64,000 nucleotides of DNA from Dactylosporangium siamense. Its GTDB lineage: Bacteria > Actinomycetota > Actinomycetes > Mycobacteriales > Micromonosporaceae. The stretch covers positions 124,001-188,000 of the forward strand of contig NZ_BONQ01000110.1 of the NCBI RefSeq assembly GCF_016862795.1, given 5' to 3'. Below are positions 9,761 to 18,960 of the stretch, in pieces; within the stretch, counting starts at the first letter, position 1, and every line of letters begins with the position of its first letter. The notes under the pieces are model-generated. The model saw only the letters and a program-made list of their open reading frames with translations. It was not told the DNA's origin and made no database searches. Both the position numbers and the translations under genes were made by a program.

Positions 9761-12517
9761 TTGGAGTTCCGCCTGCTCGGCACCATCGAGGCACGCAATG
9801 ACGGCACGCCACTGGACGTCGGTCCCGCGCGCCAGCGCGGTGTCCTGGCGGCACTGCTGGTCGACGTCGGCAGGGTCGTGCCGACCGGCGATCTCGTCGA
9901 GCGGGTGTGGGGTCCGGCCCGGCCCCGGCGGGCGCGGCCGACGCTCTACAGCTACCTCTCCCGGCTCCGCGGGGTCCTCGGCGACGGGACGGCGCTGCGC
10001 CGGAGCGCCGGCGGCTACCTGCTCGCGGCCGAGCCGGCCGCGGTGGACGTGCACCGGTTCCGGCAGCTGTGCGTCCGCGCCCGCGCCGCGCCCGACGAGC
10101 TGGCCGCGGTCCTCTACGCCGAGGCGTTGGAGCTGTGGCGGGGCACTGCGTTCAGCGACCTGGACACGCCGTACTTCAACCTGCAGCGGCAGGCCGCCGA
10201 CCGGGAACGGCACGCCGCCGAGCTGGACCACGGCGACGTCCTGCTCCGGCTCGGCCGGCACGGCGTCCTGCTGGGCGACCTGTTCGCCCGGGCCGAGGCA
10301 CACCCGCTCGATGAGCGGGTCGCCGGTCAACTCATGCTCGCCCTGTATCGCGGCGGCCGGGCCGCGGACGCCCTGGCGCGCTACCGGCTGACCCGCGCCC
10401 GGCTGCGTGAGGACCTGGGCGGCGAGCCCGGGACGGCGCTGCAGCACCTGCACCAGCGGATGCTCGCCGGTGATCCCGGCCTTGCCGGCAGCGGCGGGGC
10501 CATGCAGGTGCCGCGGCAGTTGCCGGCTCCGCCGGCGGTGTTCGTCGGCCGGCAGCGGGAGCTGGCCGAGGTCGACCGGATCGCCGACGCCGGTGCGGCG
10601 ATGGCGGTCGCGACGATCGGCGGCACCGGCGGGATCGGCAAGACGACCCTCGCACTGCACTGGGCGCACCGCAACGTCGCGCGGTTTCCGGACGGTCAGC
10701 TGTACGTCGACCTGCGTGGCTTCGATCCGACCGATGATCCGGTGCCCGCCTCCGTCGCCCTGCGCGGCTTCCTGGAGGCGCTCGGCGTCGCGCCGTCCGA
10801 GGTGCCGGCCGACCTGGCGAGCCGGTCGGCGCTGTACCGCAGCATCGTCGCCGGCCGCCGGATGCTGGTGCTGCTCGACAACGCCCGCACGTCCGCGCAG
10901 GTCGAGCCGCTGCTGCCGGGCAGCGCGGCCTGCACGGTCCTGGTCACCGGTCGATGGCAGCTCGCGGGGCTGGTGACGGCGGCCGGTGCCCGGCCGCTGA
11001 CGCTGGACGCGTTGCCGAGCGCGGAAGGGCGTGAGCTCCTGGTGCACCACGTCGGCCGTGGCCGGGCGGCGCAGGAGCCGGAGGCCGCCGCGGCGCTTGT
11101 CGCACACTGCGCGGGCCTGCCACTGGCCACGAGCATCGTGGCGGCCCGGGCCCGGATCCAGTCCGCACTGCCGCTGGCGGCGCTGGCGGAGGAGCTCGAC
11201 GACCGTTCGGCGCGGCTGGACGCGCTCGATGCCGGTGACCTCAACGCCGACCTCCGGGCGGTGTTCGCCGCGTCATACCGGGCCCTCGATCCGCCGCTGG
11301 CCGCGGCGTTCGGGCTGCTGGGCGCGGCGCCCGGCCCGGACATCGGGCTGCCCGCCGCGGCCGAGCTGATCGGGCAGCCCGTCGGCCGGACGCGGTCGGC
11401 GCTGCGCCGGCTGACCGCCGCGTACCTGCTCCAGGAGCACGCTCCCGGCCGGTACCGCATGCACGACCTGGTGCATCTGTACGCCGCCGAGTGCTGCGCC
11501 GAGGACCAGCCCGACGGCGCCGTCCGGCTCGCCCGCGGGCGACTGGCGACCTTCTACGCCGACGCGGCCGTCGCCGCCGATCGGGTGCTGGCGCCGCAAC
11601 GCACCCCGATCGCCGCGAACCCGGGCGGTCCGGCCATTGCCCTGGATGCCATGCCCTGGTTCGCGGCCGAGCACCAGGTCTTGTTGGCCATCCACCGGGC
11701 GGCCGCCGAGGACGGCCGGCACGCCGAGGTATGGCGGCTCGCCTGGGCGCTCGACACGTTCCAGTGGCGGCGGGCCCTGCTCGCCGAGCGGGTCGCCATG
11801 CTGGAGGTCGCGCTGCCGGCGACCGGGGCGCTCGGCAACCGCGGTGCCGTCGCGCTCAACCACCGGTTGTTGGGCCGGGCGTATGTGCCGCTCGGCCGGC
11901 ACGAGCCGGCGCTGCACCATCTCCACCTGGCGGCCGCCGGCTATGCGGCGGCCGGTGACCCTGACGGCCAGGCGCAGACGCAGCTCAACCTCGCCCTCGC
12001 CTGGGAGCACGTCGGCGATGACCGGCAGGCCCTGACCCACGCGGAGGAGAACCTGCGCATCCGGACGACGCTGAGCAACCCCGCGCGTGAGGCCGAGGCG
12101 CTCAACGCCGTCGGCTGGTATCACGCCCGGGTGGCGCAGCACGACGCGGCCGACGGGTACTGCCGCCGCGCCCTGGCCCTCTGCCGGGAGCACGGCTTCC
12201 TCGAGACGGAGGCGTACACCCGCGACAGCCTGGGCTACATCGCCCGCCACCGGGGGCGGCCCGCGGAGGCGCTGCGGCACTACGGCCGGGCGCTGGAGCT
12301 GCGCCGCATGCTCGGCGACACGTACCAGGAGGGCGACACGCTGACGCACCTCGGGGAGGTCTACGAGGAGCTGGGGCGGCCCAAGGACGCGGCCGCGGCG
12401 TGGCGCGCGGCGCTGGCGCTGTACGAGGAGCAGGGCCGCACCCGCGAGGCGGCCGTCGTCAGGCACCGTAGCGCGACGCCGGCGGGCGACGCGCGCGGCG
12501 GTATCGTCGCGGAGTGA
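9761..12517 (+). CDS. SARP/AfsR-type regulator with NB-ARC ATPase and TPR repeats
   Basis: 918 residues. Residues 1-95 form an OmpR-type winged-helix DNA-binding domain (EFRLLGTIEA start, YSYLSRLRGVLG), residues ~100-240 a bacterial transcriptional activation domain, and ~270-560 an NB-ARC/STAND ATPase with the P-loop GGTGGIGKTT and LVLLDNAR Walker B. From ~640 to the end there are TPR-type helical repeats. Such proteins activate secondary-metabolite or stress genes after nucleotide-dependent assembly. The start is TTG 9761, the only start that keeps the conserved FRLLG beginning. Its downstream partner overlaps by four bases. The protein is exactly as long as its paralogue at 55654-58410. 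Confidence 0.9.
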   Translation: MEFRLLGTIEARNDGTPLDVGPARQRGVLAALLVDVGRVVPTGDLVERVWGPARPRRARPTLYSYLSRLRGVLGDGTALRRSAGGYLLAAEPAAVDVHRFRQLCVRARAAPDELAAVLYAEALELWRGTAFSDLDTPYFNLQRQAADRERHAAELDHGDVLLRLGRHGVLLGDLFARAEAHPLDERVAGQLMLALYRGGRAADALARYRLTRARLREDLGGEPGTALQHLHQRMLAGDPGLAGSGGAMQVPRQLPAPPAVFVGRQRELAEVDRIADAGAAMAVATIGGTGGIGKTTLALHWAHRNVARFPDGQLYVDLRGFDPTDDPVPASVALRGFLEALGVAPSEVPADLASRSALYRSIVAGRRMLVLLDNARTSAQVEPLLPGSAACTVLVTGRWQLAGLVTAAGARPLTLDALPSAEGRELLVHHVGRGRAAQEPEAAAALVAHCAGLPLATSIVAARARIQSALPLAALAEELDDRSARLDALDAGDLNADLRAVFAASYRALDPPLAAAFGLLGAAPGPDIGLPAAAELIGQPVGRTRSALRRLTAAYLLQEHAPGRYRMHDLVHLYAAECCAEDQPDGAVRLARGRLATFYADAAVAADRVLAPQRTPIAANPGGPAIALDAMPWFAAEHQVLLAIHRAAAEDGRHAEVWRLAWALDTFQWRRALLAERVAMLEVALPATGALGNRGAVALNHRLLGRAYVPLGRHEPALHHLHLAAAGYAAAGDPDGQAQTQLNLALAWEHVGDDRQALTHAEENLRIRTTLSNPAREAEALNAVGWYHARVAQHDAADGYCRRALALCREHGFLETEAYTRDSLGYIARHRGRPAEALRHYGRALELRRMLGDTYQEGDTLTHLGEVYEELGRPKDAAAAWRAALALYEEQGRTREAAVVRHRSATPAGDARGGIVAE

Positions 12518-13179
12518 GCGAGCATCCGGATGTGATCCGCCGGCTGGCGGCCGAGGTGGACACCACCGCGTTGTGCGATGCCGTCGACGACCTGCGCGTC
12601 ATGTCGGCGGCGTTGCGGTGCCGGTCGGCCAACCCGGTCCTGTGCGGGCCGGCACGCACCGTGCGCTGCCGGGACGACTTCCTCGGCGTGATTCAGGCGC
12701 TCGAGCGGGCCGAACCCGGCGACGTGCTGGTGGTCGACGGCGGCCGACGCGAGACCGCCCTCGCCGGTGAGATCTTCGCCCGGGTGGCGCTGAGCAAGGG
12801 ACTGGCCGGGATCATCATCGACGGTGGTTACCGGGACCTGCGGTTCGTCGCGATGTGCCAGCTGCCGGTGTACAGCCGGCACGTCACCCCGAAGGCCGGC
12901 ACCACGGTCCGCCCGGCCGCGACCTCGAACGGCGTCAGCTGCGGCGGCGTGCCGGTCCATCCGGGTGACATCGTGATCGCCGATCACGACGGCATCGTGG
13001 TCCTCGACCCGGCCACAGCCGTAGCGCAGCTCACCAGGGCGAAGGAGGTCATGGCCGCCGAGGCGCGCGTGGTGGAGCGGCTGGATCAGGGCGCGACGCT
13101 CGGCGAGCTGCTCAACCTGGCCGAGCACGTCGAGCGGCTGACCCGCGGCGAGCCGTCGAGGCTGCGCTTCACCGTCTGA
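12514..13179 (+). CDS. RraA-like / HMG-aldolase-fold protein
   Basis: 221 residues, GTG start overlapping the SARP stop (GTGA). The RraA signatures are visible: GDVLVVDGG, a GxxxxGxIIDGGYRD loop whose Arg-Asp pair is the hallmark of 4-hydroxy-4-methyl-2-oxoglutarate aldolases and oxaloacetate decarboxylases, and GDIVIADHDGIVV near the C-terminus. It could be a true aldolase/decarboxylase or an RNase-E-inhibitor-like protein; in actinomycetes the enzyme role is more likely. Translational coupling to a regulator is unusual for this family. Confidence 0.85.
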   Translation: MSEHPDVIRRLAAEVDTTALCDAVDDLRVMSAALRCRSANPVLCGPARTVRCRDDFLGVIQALERAEPGDVLVVDGGRRETALAGEIFARVALSKGLAGIIIDGGYRDLRFVAMCQLPVYSRHVTPKAGTTVRPAATSNGVSCGGVPVHPGDIVIADHDGIVVLDPATAVAQLTRAKEVMAAEARVVERLDQGATLGELLNLAEHVERLTRGEPSRLRFTV

Positions 13180-13681
13180 CCGGGTGCCTGGCCGCCTGTG
13201 ACTGGAGCAGCAGGGTCGGCGTCGCGATCAGGCTGATGAAGCCGGCGATGAAGCTGGTCGTCAGCCACGGGTCCGTCGGAGCGCCCTCCTCGACGGTCTT
13301 GCCGGCGTGCTGGTAGATGTAGGCCGCGGCGATCACCAACACCACCAGGCTGACCAGCCCGCCGGCGAGGAGCAGGTTGGCCCGCACCGTCGGGGACAGA
13401 CCGGGTTTGCCGCGGCGGCGCTGCCGGTCCTGGGCGAGGATGGCCCGTGCGTCGTGGGGGCCGAGCTGCAGCGCCTTCATCACGCCCTGGTTGGCGCCGA
13501 GCGCGATCACGATCACGAAGGACGCGACGGTGGCACCGCCGATGCCGAGCAGCTCGCTGTCCAGGATGATCATGAGCGCGATCCCGAGGACGACGATGCC
13601 GATGGCCACGAGGAACCCGAGGCGCAACCGCCGGTTCGACGCGCGGAGCTGTTCGAGCTGGACCGGGTTCAACTTGCGCAT
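13169..13681 (-). CDS. Four-helix membrane protein of unknown function
   Basis: 170 residues. A basic start (MRKLNPVQLEQLRASNRRLRL) is followed by two adjacent membrane segments (residues ~21-65), a cytoplasmic basic loop (ARAILAQDRQRRRGK), and two more segments (~103-120 and ~140-160). ATG 13679-13681 follows AAGGTAAGGAA, and a TATGGT -10 box lies at 13708-13713. The 3' end overlaps the RraA gene by 11 bases tail to tail. I do not recognise the family. Confidence 0.75.
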   Translation of the reverse strand: MRKLNPVQLEQLRASNRRLRLGFLVAIGIVVLGIALMIILDSELLGIGGATVASFVIVIALGANQGVMKALQLGPHDARAILAQDRQRRRGKPGLSPTVRANLLLAGGLVSLVVLVIAAAYIYQHAGKTVEEGAPTDPWLTTSFIAGFISLIATPTLLLQSQAARHPVRR

Positions 13682-14057
13682 GTGATTCCTTACCTTTTGA
13701 CTGACTCACCATAGAAGCCGATCGACCCGAAAGCAGCAACGGGTCCGACTTCGCTTCTGCTGCGAAAAGTCCCGGTTCGTGGTAACGCATCCGAGACCGG
13801 AAACGCCCCGTTACCTGGCGCAACGCGCCGACCAGGGGATCCGCGACCCGGCGAGGCCGCGCCCGGGCGGGCCGGCGGGCATCCGTGGGGCGGCGCCATC
13901 CGCCGTCCGTCCACCTGTTTCCGGACGTCGGGTCGATGGCGGCAAACTGACCCACACCAGTCGACGGCCGTCGATTGCATTGAGGCATGTGCGTCGATAC
14001 CTTCGCCGCGTCTCCGGAAGCACGGGGCTCCGGGGGACGACACTCACGGGAGGCGTC
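13682..14057. other. Intergenic region upstream of the toxin-like gene
   Basis: 376 bases between divergent genes. It holds the leftward TATGGT box at 13708-13713. A perfect 14-bp palindrome TCGACGGCCGTCGA at 13961-13974, about 85 bases before the toxin-like start, could be a regulator site. No supported gene. Confidence 0.5.
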
Positions 14058-16286
14058 GTGCGCAGACTTGCGCATTCGATTCGACGACATTGCATCCTCG
14101 GGGTCGCGGCGATCGTCACCGCTCAGCTGCTCGCGGCGCCGGCCCGGGCCGCCGAGCCGGTCGACTGGCAGGTCGAGGTCGCCAAGATTCCGAGCGCCAC
14201 GTACACGCGGGACGCCCGCGCCTCGATCGCCGAGGCGGGCAAGCGGCTGCAGCCGCACCTCATCGACGACCTCGGCCGGAACCGGCTCGCGCCGGTGCTG
14301 GCCGACCTCGACACGCGCTACTTCGACGGGGCGCGGTTCAAGGACACCGCGAGCGCCGACGCGGCGTTCGGCAACCTCAAGCACCTCGAGTCCTACCTGA
14401 AGGGCCGGGTCAGCGGCGGCGGCAAGCCGACCGGCGACGCGCTCGTCGCCTACGTCGACGGCCTCGTGCTGTCGCTCACCGGTATCCGGCTCCTCGCGGA
14501 CGCGTCCGTCCAGGACGCGGAGGCGACGATCGGGCCGTTCCGGGCCGGCCCGCCTCCCGCTCCGGCACCGCCGGGGCTGGCCGCGGCGTTCGGCGACCTC
14601 GATGCGGCGCGATCGTCGCTGGCCAAGGCCGACGACATGCTGCGCAAGGCCAACCCGGAGCCGGCCACGGTGCACAACGCCCAGGCCTGGGGCTCGGCGT
14701 ACAACGTGCTGACCCGCCTGGGCATCACCTACGACGGTGACCACGACGCCGACGGTGTGGTCGACGTGGTGGAGCTGCGGTTCGGCGCGAGCCCGCTGCT
14801 GGTCGACTCCGACTCCGACGGGCTCACCGACAAGTTCGAGATCTACCAGCTGAGCGGCTGGACCAAGGCGAACTCCGCCGACAGCGACGGCGACGGGATC
14901 GGCGACGGCGCCGAGGACGTCGACGGCGACGGTCTGAGCAACCTGCGGGAGCAGGAGCTGGGCACCGCGCCGACGGAGGCCGACACCGACCACGACGGCG
15001 TCAGCGACGGGGCCGAGGTCAGCCGGGGCACCAACCCGCTCGTGCCCGACCCGCGTGAGCAGCCGCCGCTGGGCGGCGGCGCGCCACCGATCGTGCCGGC
15101 GCCGAACCTGGACGACACCGACGGCGACGGCCTCATCGACATCGCCGAGGCGGAGGAGGAGACCGACCCGAGCAACGTCGACACCGACGGCGACGGGCTC
15201 TCCGACGGCGCCGAGGTCAACGAGTGGTCGATCAACCCGCTCAACCAGGACAGCGACGGCGACGGCCTCCGCGACGACTACGAGTCGGTCCACGTCGAGG
15301 ACCAGGGCCTCGACCCCGGCCGCCCGGACGAGCAGATCAGCAAGTGGACGTACGTCACCGACTTCCTGCTCGGGATGTTCGCCGGCGACTTCTCGCCGCG
15401 TGACTCGATGGCGTGGCTGGCCGGCAACCTCTGCTCCGGCGGGCTCAGCGCGATCCCGGTGGTGGGCTGGATCCTCGGTGGCCTGGCCGACCTGCGGGAC
15501 ACGATCGCCGGGGTCATCCACGGCGACTGGGTCAGCGCGGGGCTGAGCATCCTCGGCGTGGTGCCCTACGTCGGCGACGCGATCGCGATCCCCGGCAAGG
15601 CGGCCCGGTTCGTCCTGAAGTTCACGCACCGCATCGACGCGGTGCTCAGGTTCGTCACGCGTTACGACAAGATCCCGGACTTCGTCAAGGAGACGGCGCT
15701 CCAGCTCATCCTCGGCGCCGACTGGGACGCGCTGGTCGGTGAGTCGGCCGTGTCGGTGGGCCCCAGCCTCAACGCGAGCCGGTTCAGCAAGGCCGGACTG
15801 GTCCGGCTGGCCCGTGGCGACCGCACCGACATCCGCCGGATCGCGCGGGCGATGTACGACCCGAACCACGTCCCGGGTGCGCGGGTGCCGTTCCAGTACA
15901 GCGGCGCGCGGGCCGAGGACTACCTGCACGACACCCTGCTCAGCGGCACGCGGCACCGGCAGTTCGAGGTCGACACGACGGGGTACCCGACGCCGCGCTC
16001 GCGGTCGCGGAAGGCCGACGTGGCGGTCGAGGACCCGCCGGGCGAGTTCACGCTCCACGAGGTGAAGGCGGGTGTGTCGAACTACGGCTCCGAGGTCACC
16101 CAGTGCCAGAAGGACGCCTGGATGCTGACGCCGGCCGGTCGTGCCGTGCACGGCAAGAACATCCGCGCAGTACATTGGCACTTCATGCCGCACGGCGCCT
16201 ACAACAGCCTGGGCCCGTCGGAGGACCTGCTGAAGTGCCTGGTCGACAACAAGATCCCCTTCACGATCCACACGCCGGACGTGTAG
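14058..16286 (+). CDS. Secreted polymorphic-toxin-like protein: TSP3 calcium repeats, pre-toxin segment, PD-(D/E)xK-like C-terminus
   Basis: 742 residues from GTG 14058, chosen for ACGGGAGG five bases upstream and because it starts a clean signal peptide (basic start, hydrophobic core, APARA cleavage region). Residues ~230-425 carry thrombospondin type-3-like Ca-binding repeats (DTDGDGLSDGAEV and variants). About 435-520 is a Gly/Ala-rich hydrophobic block with GDWVSAGLSILGVVPYVGD, a pattern common just before toxin domains. The last ~150 residues contain D654 in KADVAVED and E668-V-K670, which suits a restriction-endonuclease-fold nuclease, ending HTPDV. I infer an exported antibacterial nuclease. 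Target and export route are unknown, and a matrix-binding scavenger role cannot be excluded. Confidence 0.8.
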   Translation: MRRLAHSIRRHCILGVAAIVTAQLLAAPARAAEPVDWQVEVAKIPSATYTRDARASIAEAGKRLQPHLIDDLGRNRLAPVLADLDTRYFDGARFKDTASADAAFGNLKHLESYLKGRVSGGGKPTGDALVAYVDGLVLSLTGIRLLADASVQDAEATIGPFRAGPPPAPAPPGLAAAFGDLDAARSSLAKADDMLRKANPEPATVHNAQAWGSAYNVLTRLGITYDGDHDADGVVDVVELRFGASPLLVDSDSDGLTDKFEIYQLSGWTKANSADSDGDGIGDGAEDVDGDGLSNLREQELGTAPTEADTDHDGVSDGAEVSRGTNPLVPDPREQPPLGGGAPPIVPAPNLDDTDGDGLIDIAEAEEETDPSNVDTDGDGLSDGAEVNEWSINPLNQDSDGDGLRDDYESVHVEDQGLDPGRPDEQISKWTYVTDFLLGMFAGDFSPRDSMAWLAGNLCSGGLSAIPVVGWILGGLADLRDTIAGVIHGDWVSAGLSILGVVPYVGDAIAIPGKAARFVLKFTHRIDAVLRFVTRYDKIPDFVKETALQLILGADWDALVGESAVSVGPSLNASRFSKAGLVRLARGDRTDIRRIARAMYDPNHVPGARVPFQYSGARAEDYLHDTLLSGTRHRQFEVDTTGYPTPRSRSRKADVAVEDPPGEFTLHEVKAGVSNYGSEVTQCQKDAWMLTPAGRAVHGKNIRAVHWHFMPHGAYNSLGPSEDLLKCLVDNKIPFTIHTPDV

Positions 16287-16298
16287 CGAACGGAGGCC

Positions 16299-16326
16299 GG
16301 GCCGGGGTCGTTCGCGACCCCGGCCC
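16299..16326 (+). terminator. Perfect 12-bp stem with TTCG tetraloop after the toxin-like gene
   Basis: GGGCCGGGGTCG (16299-16310), loop TTCG, CGACCCCGGCCC (16315-16326). It begins 13 bases after the stop codon and ends 9 bases before the next ATG. Very stable; acts as a terminator or as a barrier that lowers expression of the following gene. Confidence 0.8.
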
Positions 16327-16335
16327 ACCGGACAT

Positions 16336-17373
16336 ATGGGTGCATCCCTCGCAGTGATCAAGCTGAACGAGCAGGGCGAGCCGGAGGCTGGCCTCGACCT
16401 GCCGGCTGATGCGGTGGCCGGCGCGCTCGCCCCGCTGTTCGGCGACGTCCCGGACCTGACCGTGCCGATCGCGCCGGACGACTGCGCCGAGCTGTTCCAC
16501 GACGGCGCGCGGCTCGGATCGCAGTGGTTCCTCTACGGCGGCCCGGCCGGCGTGCAGCGCGTCGCCGTCTCGGTGTGGGACAGCGACAGCGCCGGTCCGG
16601 GCGGTGACTTCCGCGCCGAGTGCACGCCGGTCCTGGAGGTGCTGCGGGACCTGGCCCGGACCACCGGCGCCAGGGTGTTCCTCGACGGCGGCGACGTCAC
16701 CGACGCGCCCCTGGACCGGGCCCTGGACCTGCTGGCCCCGGGCGGACCCGCCAGGAAGCGGCGCAAACCCGACCACAGGGCCGCGGACGAGGCGGCCGAG
16801 CGGTACCTGCGCGAATACCTGTCGTCGGCCGGACCGCGCCTGGCCTGGCTGCGTGACCAGGCCGATGGCCCGCTCGACTTCAGCCGGGACAGTCTCGTGC
16901 CGCTGTGGTCGTGGGCGGTGACCCGCTTCAAGCCGAGACCCGCCGATGCGCCCACCGACTTCGTCGTGGCCGACGCCCGGAACCGCTACAGCGTCCCGCG
17001 CGACGCGGACCTGCCGATGTGGTTCGGGCGCACCGCGCTGCAGGCCCCCGCGCACTGGGACGACGAGTCCCTGGCCATCATCGACGCGATCGTGTACTAC
17101 CTCGCCGAGTGCCTGCTCCGGGCGGTGCCGGTGAGCCGCTGGGAGGTCGGGCACGGCGCGTCGCGGAGCTGGGTCAACGAGTATCAGCCGGTGCTGATCG
17201 GCTTCCGGCACGCGGGGGTGTCGCTGCCGATCGAGCTGATCGGGCGGGTGCTCATCCTGATGTCGCCGGTCTACCGCACGTTCCGGCCCGACCTGCCCGA
17301 CAACGGCGAACGGGTCACCCCGGAGGACCTCCGCGACTGTTTCGACACGATCATGAGCTTCCGGGAAGCCTGA
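16336..17373 (+). CDS. Hypothetical protein downstream of the toxin-like gene
   Basis: 345 residues, soluble, no signal peptide or membrane segment. It has an N-terminal alpha/beta-looking region, a basic linker (ARKRRKPDHR, ~residues 139-148), then a helical C-terminal half with Trp-rich stretches (WSWAVTRF, MWFGRTAL). I do not recognise the family. ATG 16336 sits right after a strong hairpin with no clear ribosome site, so it either uses its own weak start or reads through. Position and cytoplasmic nature make it a candidate immunity protein for the upstream toxin-like gene, but it is large for one. Tail to tail with kstR2 (three bases between). Confidence 0.7.
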   Translation: MGASLAVIKLNEQGEPEAGLDLPADAVAGALAPLFGDVPDLTVPIAPDDCAELFHDGARLGSQWFLYGGPAGVQRVAVSVWDSDSAGPGGDFRAECTPVLEVLRDLARTTGARVFLDGGDVTDAPLDRALDLLAPGGPARKRRKPDHRAADEAAERYLREYLSSAGPRLAWLRDQADGPLDFSRDSLVPLWSWAVTRFKPRPADAPTDFVVADARNRYSVPRDADLPMWFGRTALQAPAHWDDESLAIIDAIVYYLAECLLRAVPVSRWEVGHGASRSWVNEYQPVLIGFRHAGVSLPIELIGRVLILMSPVYRTFRPDLPDNGERVTPEDLRDCFDTIMSFREA

Positions 17374-17376
17374 GGC

Positions 17377-17973
17377 TCACGCCTGCACGGGCTTGGACAG
17401 GCCGTCGAGGAACAGGGACGTGCAGTCCTCCGCGAGGCGGGTGATCGGATACGCCGCGGTCGGCTTGAACCAGCGCACCGACAGCCACACGGCGTCACGC
17501 ATCAGCCGGTAGAGGATCTTCGGGTCCAGGTCGTCGCGGATGACGCCCTCGGCGATGCCGGCCTCGATGACCGACAGCCAGGTCTGCTGCACCTCCTTGC
17601 CGGCGGTGCGCAGGTATCCGAACCGTTCGATCTGGGTCAGGTAGTTGACGTCGTTCTGGTAGATCTCGGTGGCGTGCGGGTGCGCCTCGACGACCTCGAG
17701 CGAGGCGACGATGAGGTCGTGCAGGCGGGTCCGCGGGTGGCTCTCGCCGTCCAGCACCCGCTTGTAGCGGGTCCGTAGGTCTTCCAGGTAGGAGGTCACG
17801 ATCTCGTCGACCATGGCTTCCTTGGACTCGAAGTGGTGATACAGGCTGCCGGACAGGATCCCGGCCTCGTCGGCGATCTCACGCACGGTCGTCGCCGACA
17901 CGCCCTTGCGGGCGAACAACGCCGCAGCGCTGGCGAGAATCCGTTCGCGTCGATCCCCAGGCTCTCGCGCCAT
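17377..17973 (-). CDS. kstR2: TetR-family repressor KstR2 of C/D-ring degradation genes
   Basis: 198 residues. The N-terminal helix-turn-helix (residues ~10-55, ending ILSGSLYHHFESKEAMVDE) and the C-terminal ligand domain with WLSVRWFKP agree with KstR2, which binds HIP-CoA and then leaves its operators. ATG 17971-17973 follows GAGGAAGA; a GTG 15 bases upstream is a weaker alternative. Divergent from ipdA with an operator at 18082-18099, the same arrangement of regulator and target as in other actinobacteria. It very likely controls all five matching sites in this window. Confidence 0.9.
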   Translation of the reverse strand: MAREPGDRRERILASAAALFARKGVSATTVREIADEAGILSGSLYHHFESKEAMVDEIVTSYLEDLRTRYKRVLDGESHPRTRLHDLIVASLEVVEAHPHATEIYQNDVNYLTQIERFGYLRTAGKEVQQTWLSVIEAGIAEGVIRDDLDPKILYRLMRDAVWLSVRWFKPTAAYPITRLAEDCTSLFLDGLSKPVQA

Positions 17974-18081
17974 CCCGCTCTTCCTCACCGATGTCGTAAT
18001 GCAGCCTCGTCTATCCCGTTCGCACCAGGAGTGTACGTGGACCGCGGCCGTGAAATACGGCTCAGACGCGAGTGTAGCGTA

Positions 18082-18099
18082 ATCAAGCAAGCGCTTGGT
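18082..18099. promoter_or_regulatory. KstR2-type operator O2 (kstR2/ipdA)
   Basis: ATCAAGCAAGCGCTTGGT; the inner 14 bases match AnCAAGnnCTTGnT exactly. The final T begins a rightward -10 candidate TACGTT (18099-18104). Leftward, TACGCT or TACACT within the next 20 bases could serve kstR2, so the repressor would control itself. Confidence 0.85.
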
Positions 18100-18144
18100 A
18101 CGTTCACCGGGCAAGGTCCGGCCTGCGCGGTGAAGAAGGCGGCG

Positions 18145-18960
18145 ATGGCGAACAAGCAGATGACCGAAGACGAGGTCGTGGCGCAGCTGCGCTCGGGCAT
18201 GACGATCGGGATCGGCGGCTGGGGATCCAGACGCAAGCCGATGTCCCTGGTGCGCGCGATCCTGCGCTCCGACCTCACCGACCTGACCATCGTCAGCTAC
18301 GGCGGGCCCGATGTCGGGCTGTTGCTGGCTGCCAAGAAGGTCCGCCGCCTGGTGTACGGGTTCGTGTCCCTGGACACGATCCCGCTCGAGCCGCACTTCC
18401 GGGCCGCCCGCCAGTCCGGTGCGGTGGAGGTGACCGAATACGACGAGGGCATGCTGCGCTGGGCGCTGTACGCCGCCGCCTGCCGGCTGCCGTTCATGCC
18501 CAGCCGGGCCGGCCTCGGCTCCGACGTGCTGAAGGTCAACCCGGGCCTGCGGACCGTCGCCTCGCCCTACGGCGACGAGGAGCTCGTCGCGATCCCGGCG
18601 GTGCGCCTGGACGCGGCCCTGGTCCACCTCAACCGGGCCGACGTGCACGGCAACGCCCAGTACCTCGGGCCCGACCCGTACTTCGACGACCTGTTCTGCT
18701 CGGCGGCCGACAAGGCGTACGTGTCGTGCGAACAGGTCCTGGACACCGCGGAGCTGACCAGGACCGCCCCGGTGCAGTCGCTGCTGCTGCAGCGGTGGAT
18801 GGTGCACGGCGTGGTCGAGGCGCCCGGCGGCGCGCACTTCACCTCCTGCGACCCCGACTACGGCCGGGACGAGGCGTTCCAGCGCGAATACGTCACCGCC
18901 GCCGCCGACCCGCAGGCGTGGGCCGCCTTCTACGACCGTTACCTGGGAGTCCCGGCATGA
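18145..18960 (+). CDS. ipdA: COCHEA-CoA hydrolase alpha subunit IpdA
   Basis: 271 residues, CoA-transferase family I alpha fold. LRSGMTIGIGGWGSRRKP near the N-terminus, YGGPDVGLL, DEGMLRW, RAGLGSDV and EAPGGAHFTSCDPDYGRDE are shared with mycobacterial IpdA. IpdAB is not a transferase but hydrolyses the last carbocycle (ring C) of the steroid nucleus. Start ATG 18145 follows AAGAAGG; GTG 18130 or ATG 18160 are possible. Its stop overlaps the ipdB ATG (ATGA), giving equal synthesis of the two subunits. Under operator O2. Confidence 0.92.
   Translation: MANKQMTEDEVVAQLRSGMTIGIGGWGSRRKPMSLVRAILRSDLTDLTIVSYGGPDVGLLLAAKKVRRLVYGFVSLDTIPLEPHFRAARQSGAVEVTEYDEGMLRWALYAAACRLPFMPSRAGLGSDVLKVNPGLRTVASPYGDEELVAIPAVRLDAALVHLNRADVHGNAQYLGPDPYFDDLFCSAADKAYVSCEQVLDTAELTRTAPVQSLLLQRWMVHGVVEAPGGAHFTSCDPDYGRDEAFQREYVTAAADPQAWAAFYDRYLGVPA

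Noticed and set aside
16299-16326. Riboswitch upstream of the 16336 gene
   Set aside because: It is a simple perfect stem with a UUCG-type tetraloop and no conserved junction; best read as a terminator.
13086-16361. Very long antisense ORF (1091 codons) over the toxin-like gene, and similar long ORFs such as 55657-59193 (+) and 2300-3523 (+)
   Set aside because: They are frame shadows produced by high GC content. The opposite strand has recognisable domains, start signals and G/C-rich third positions; these do not.
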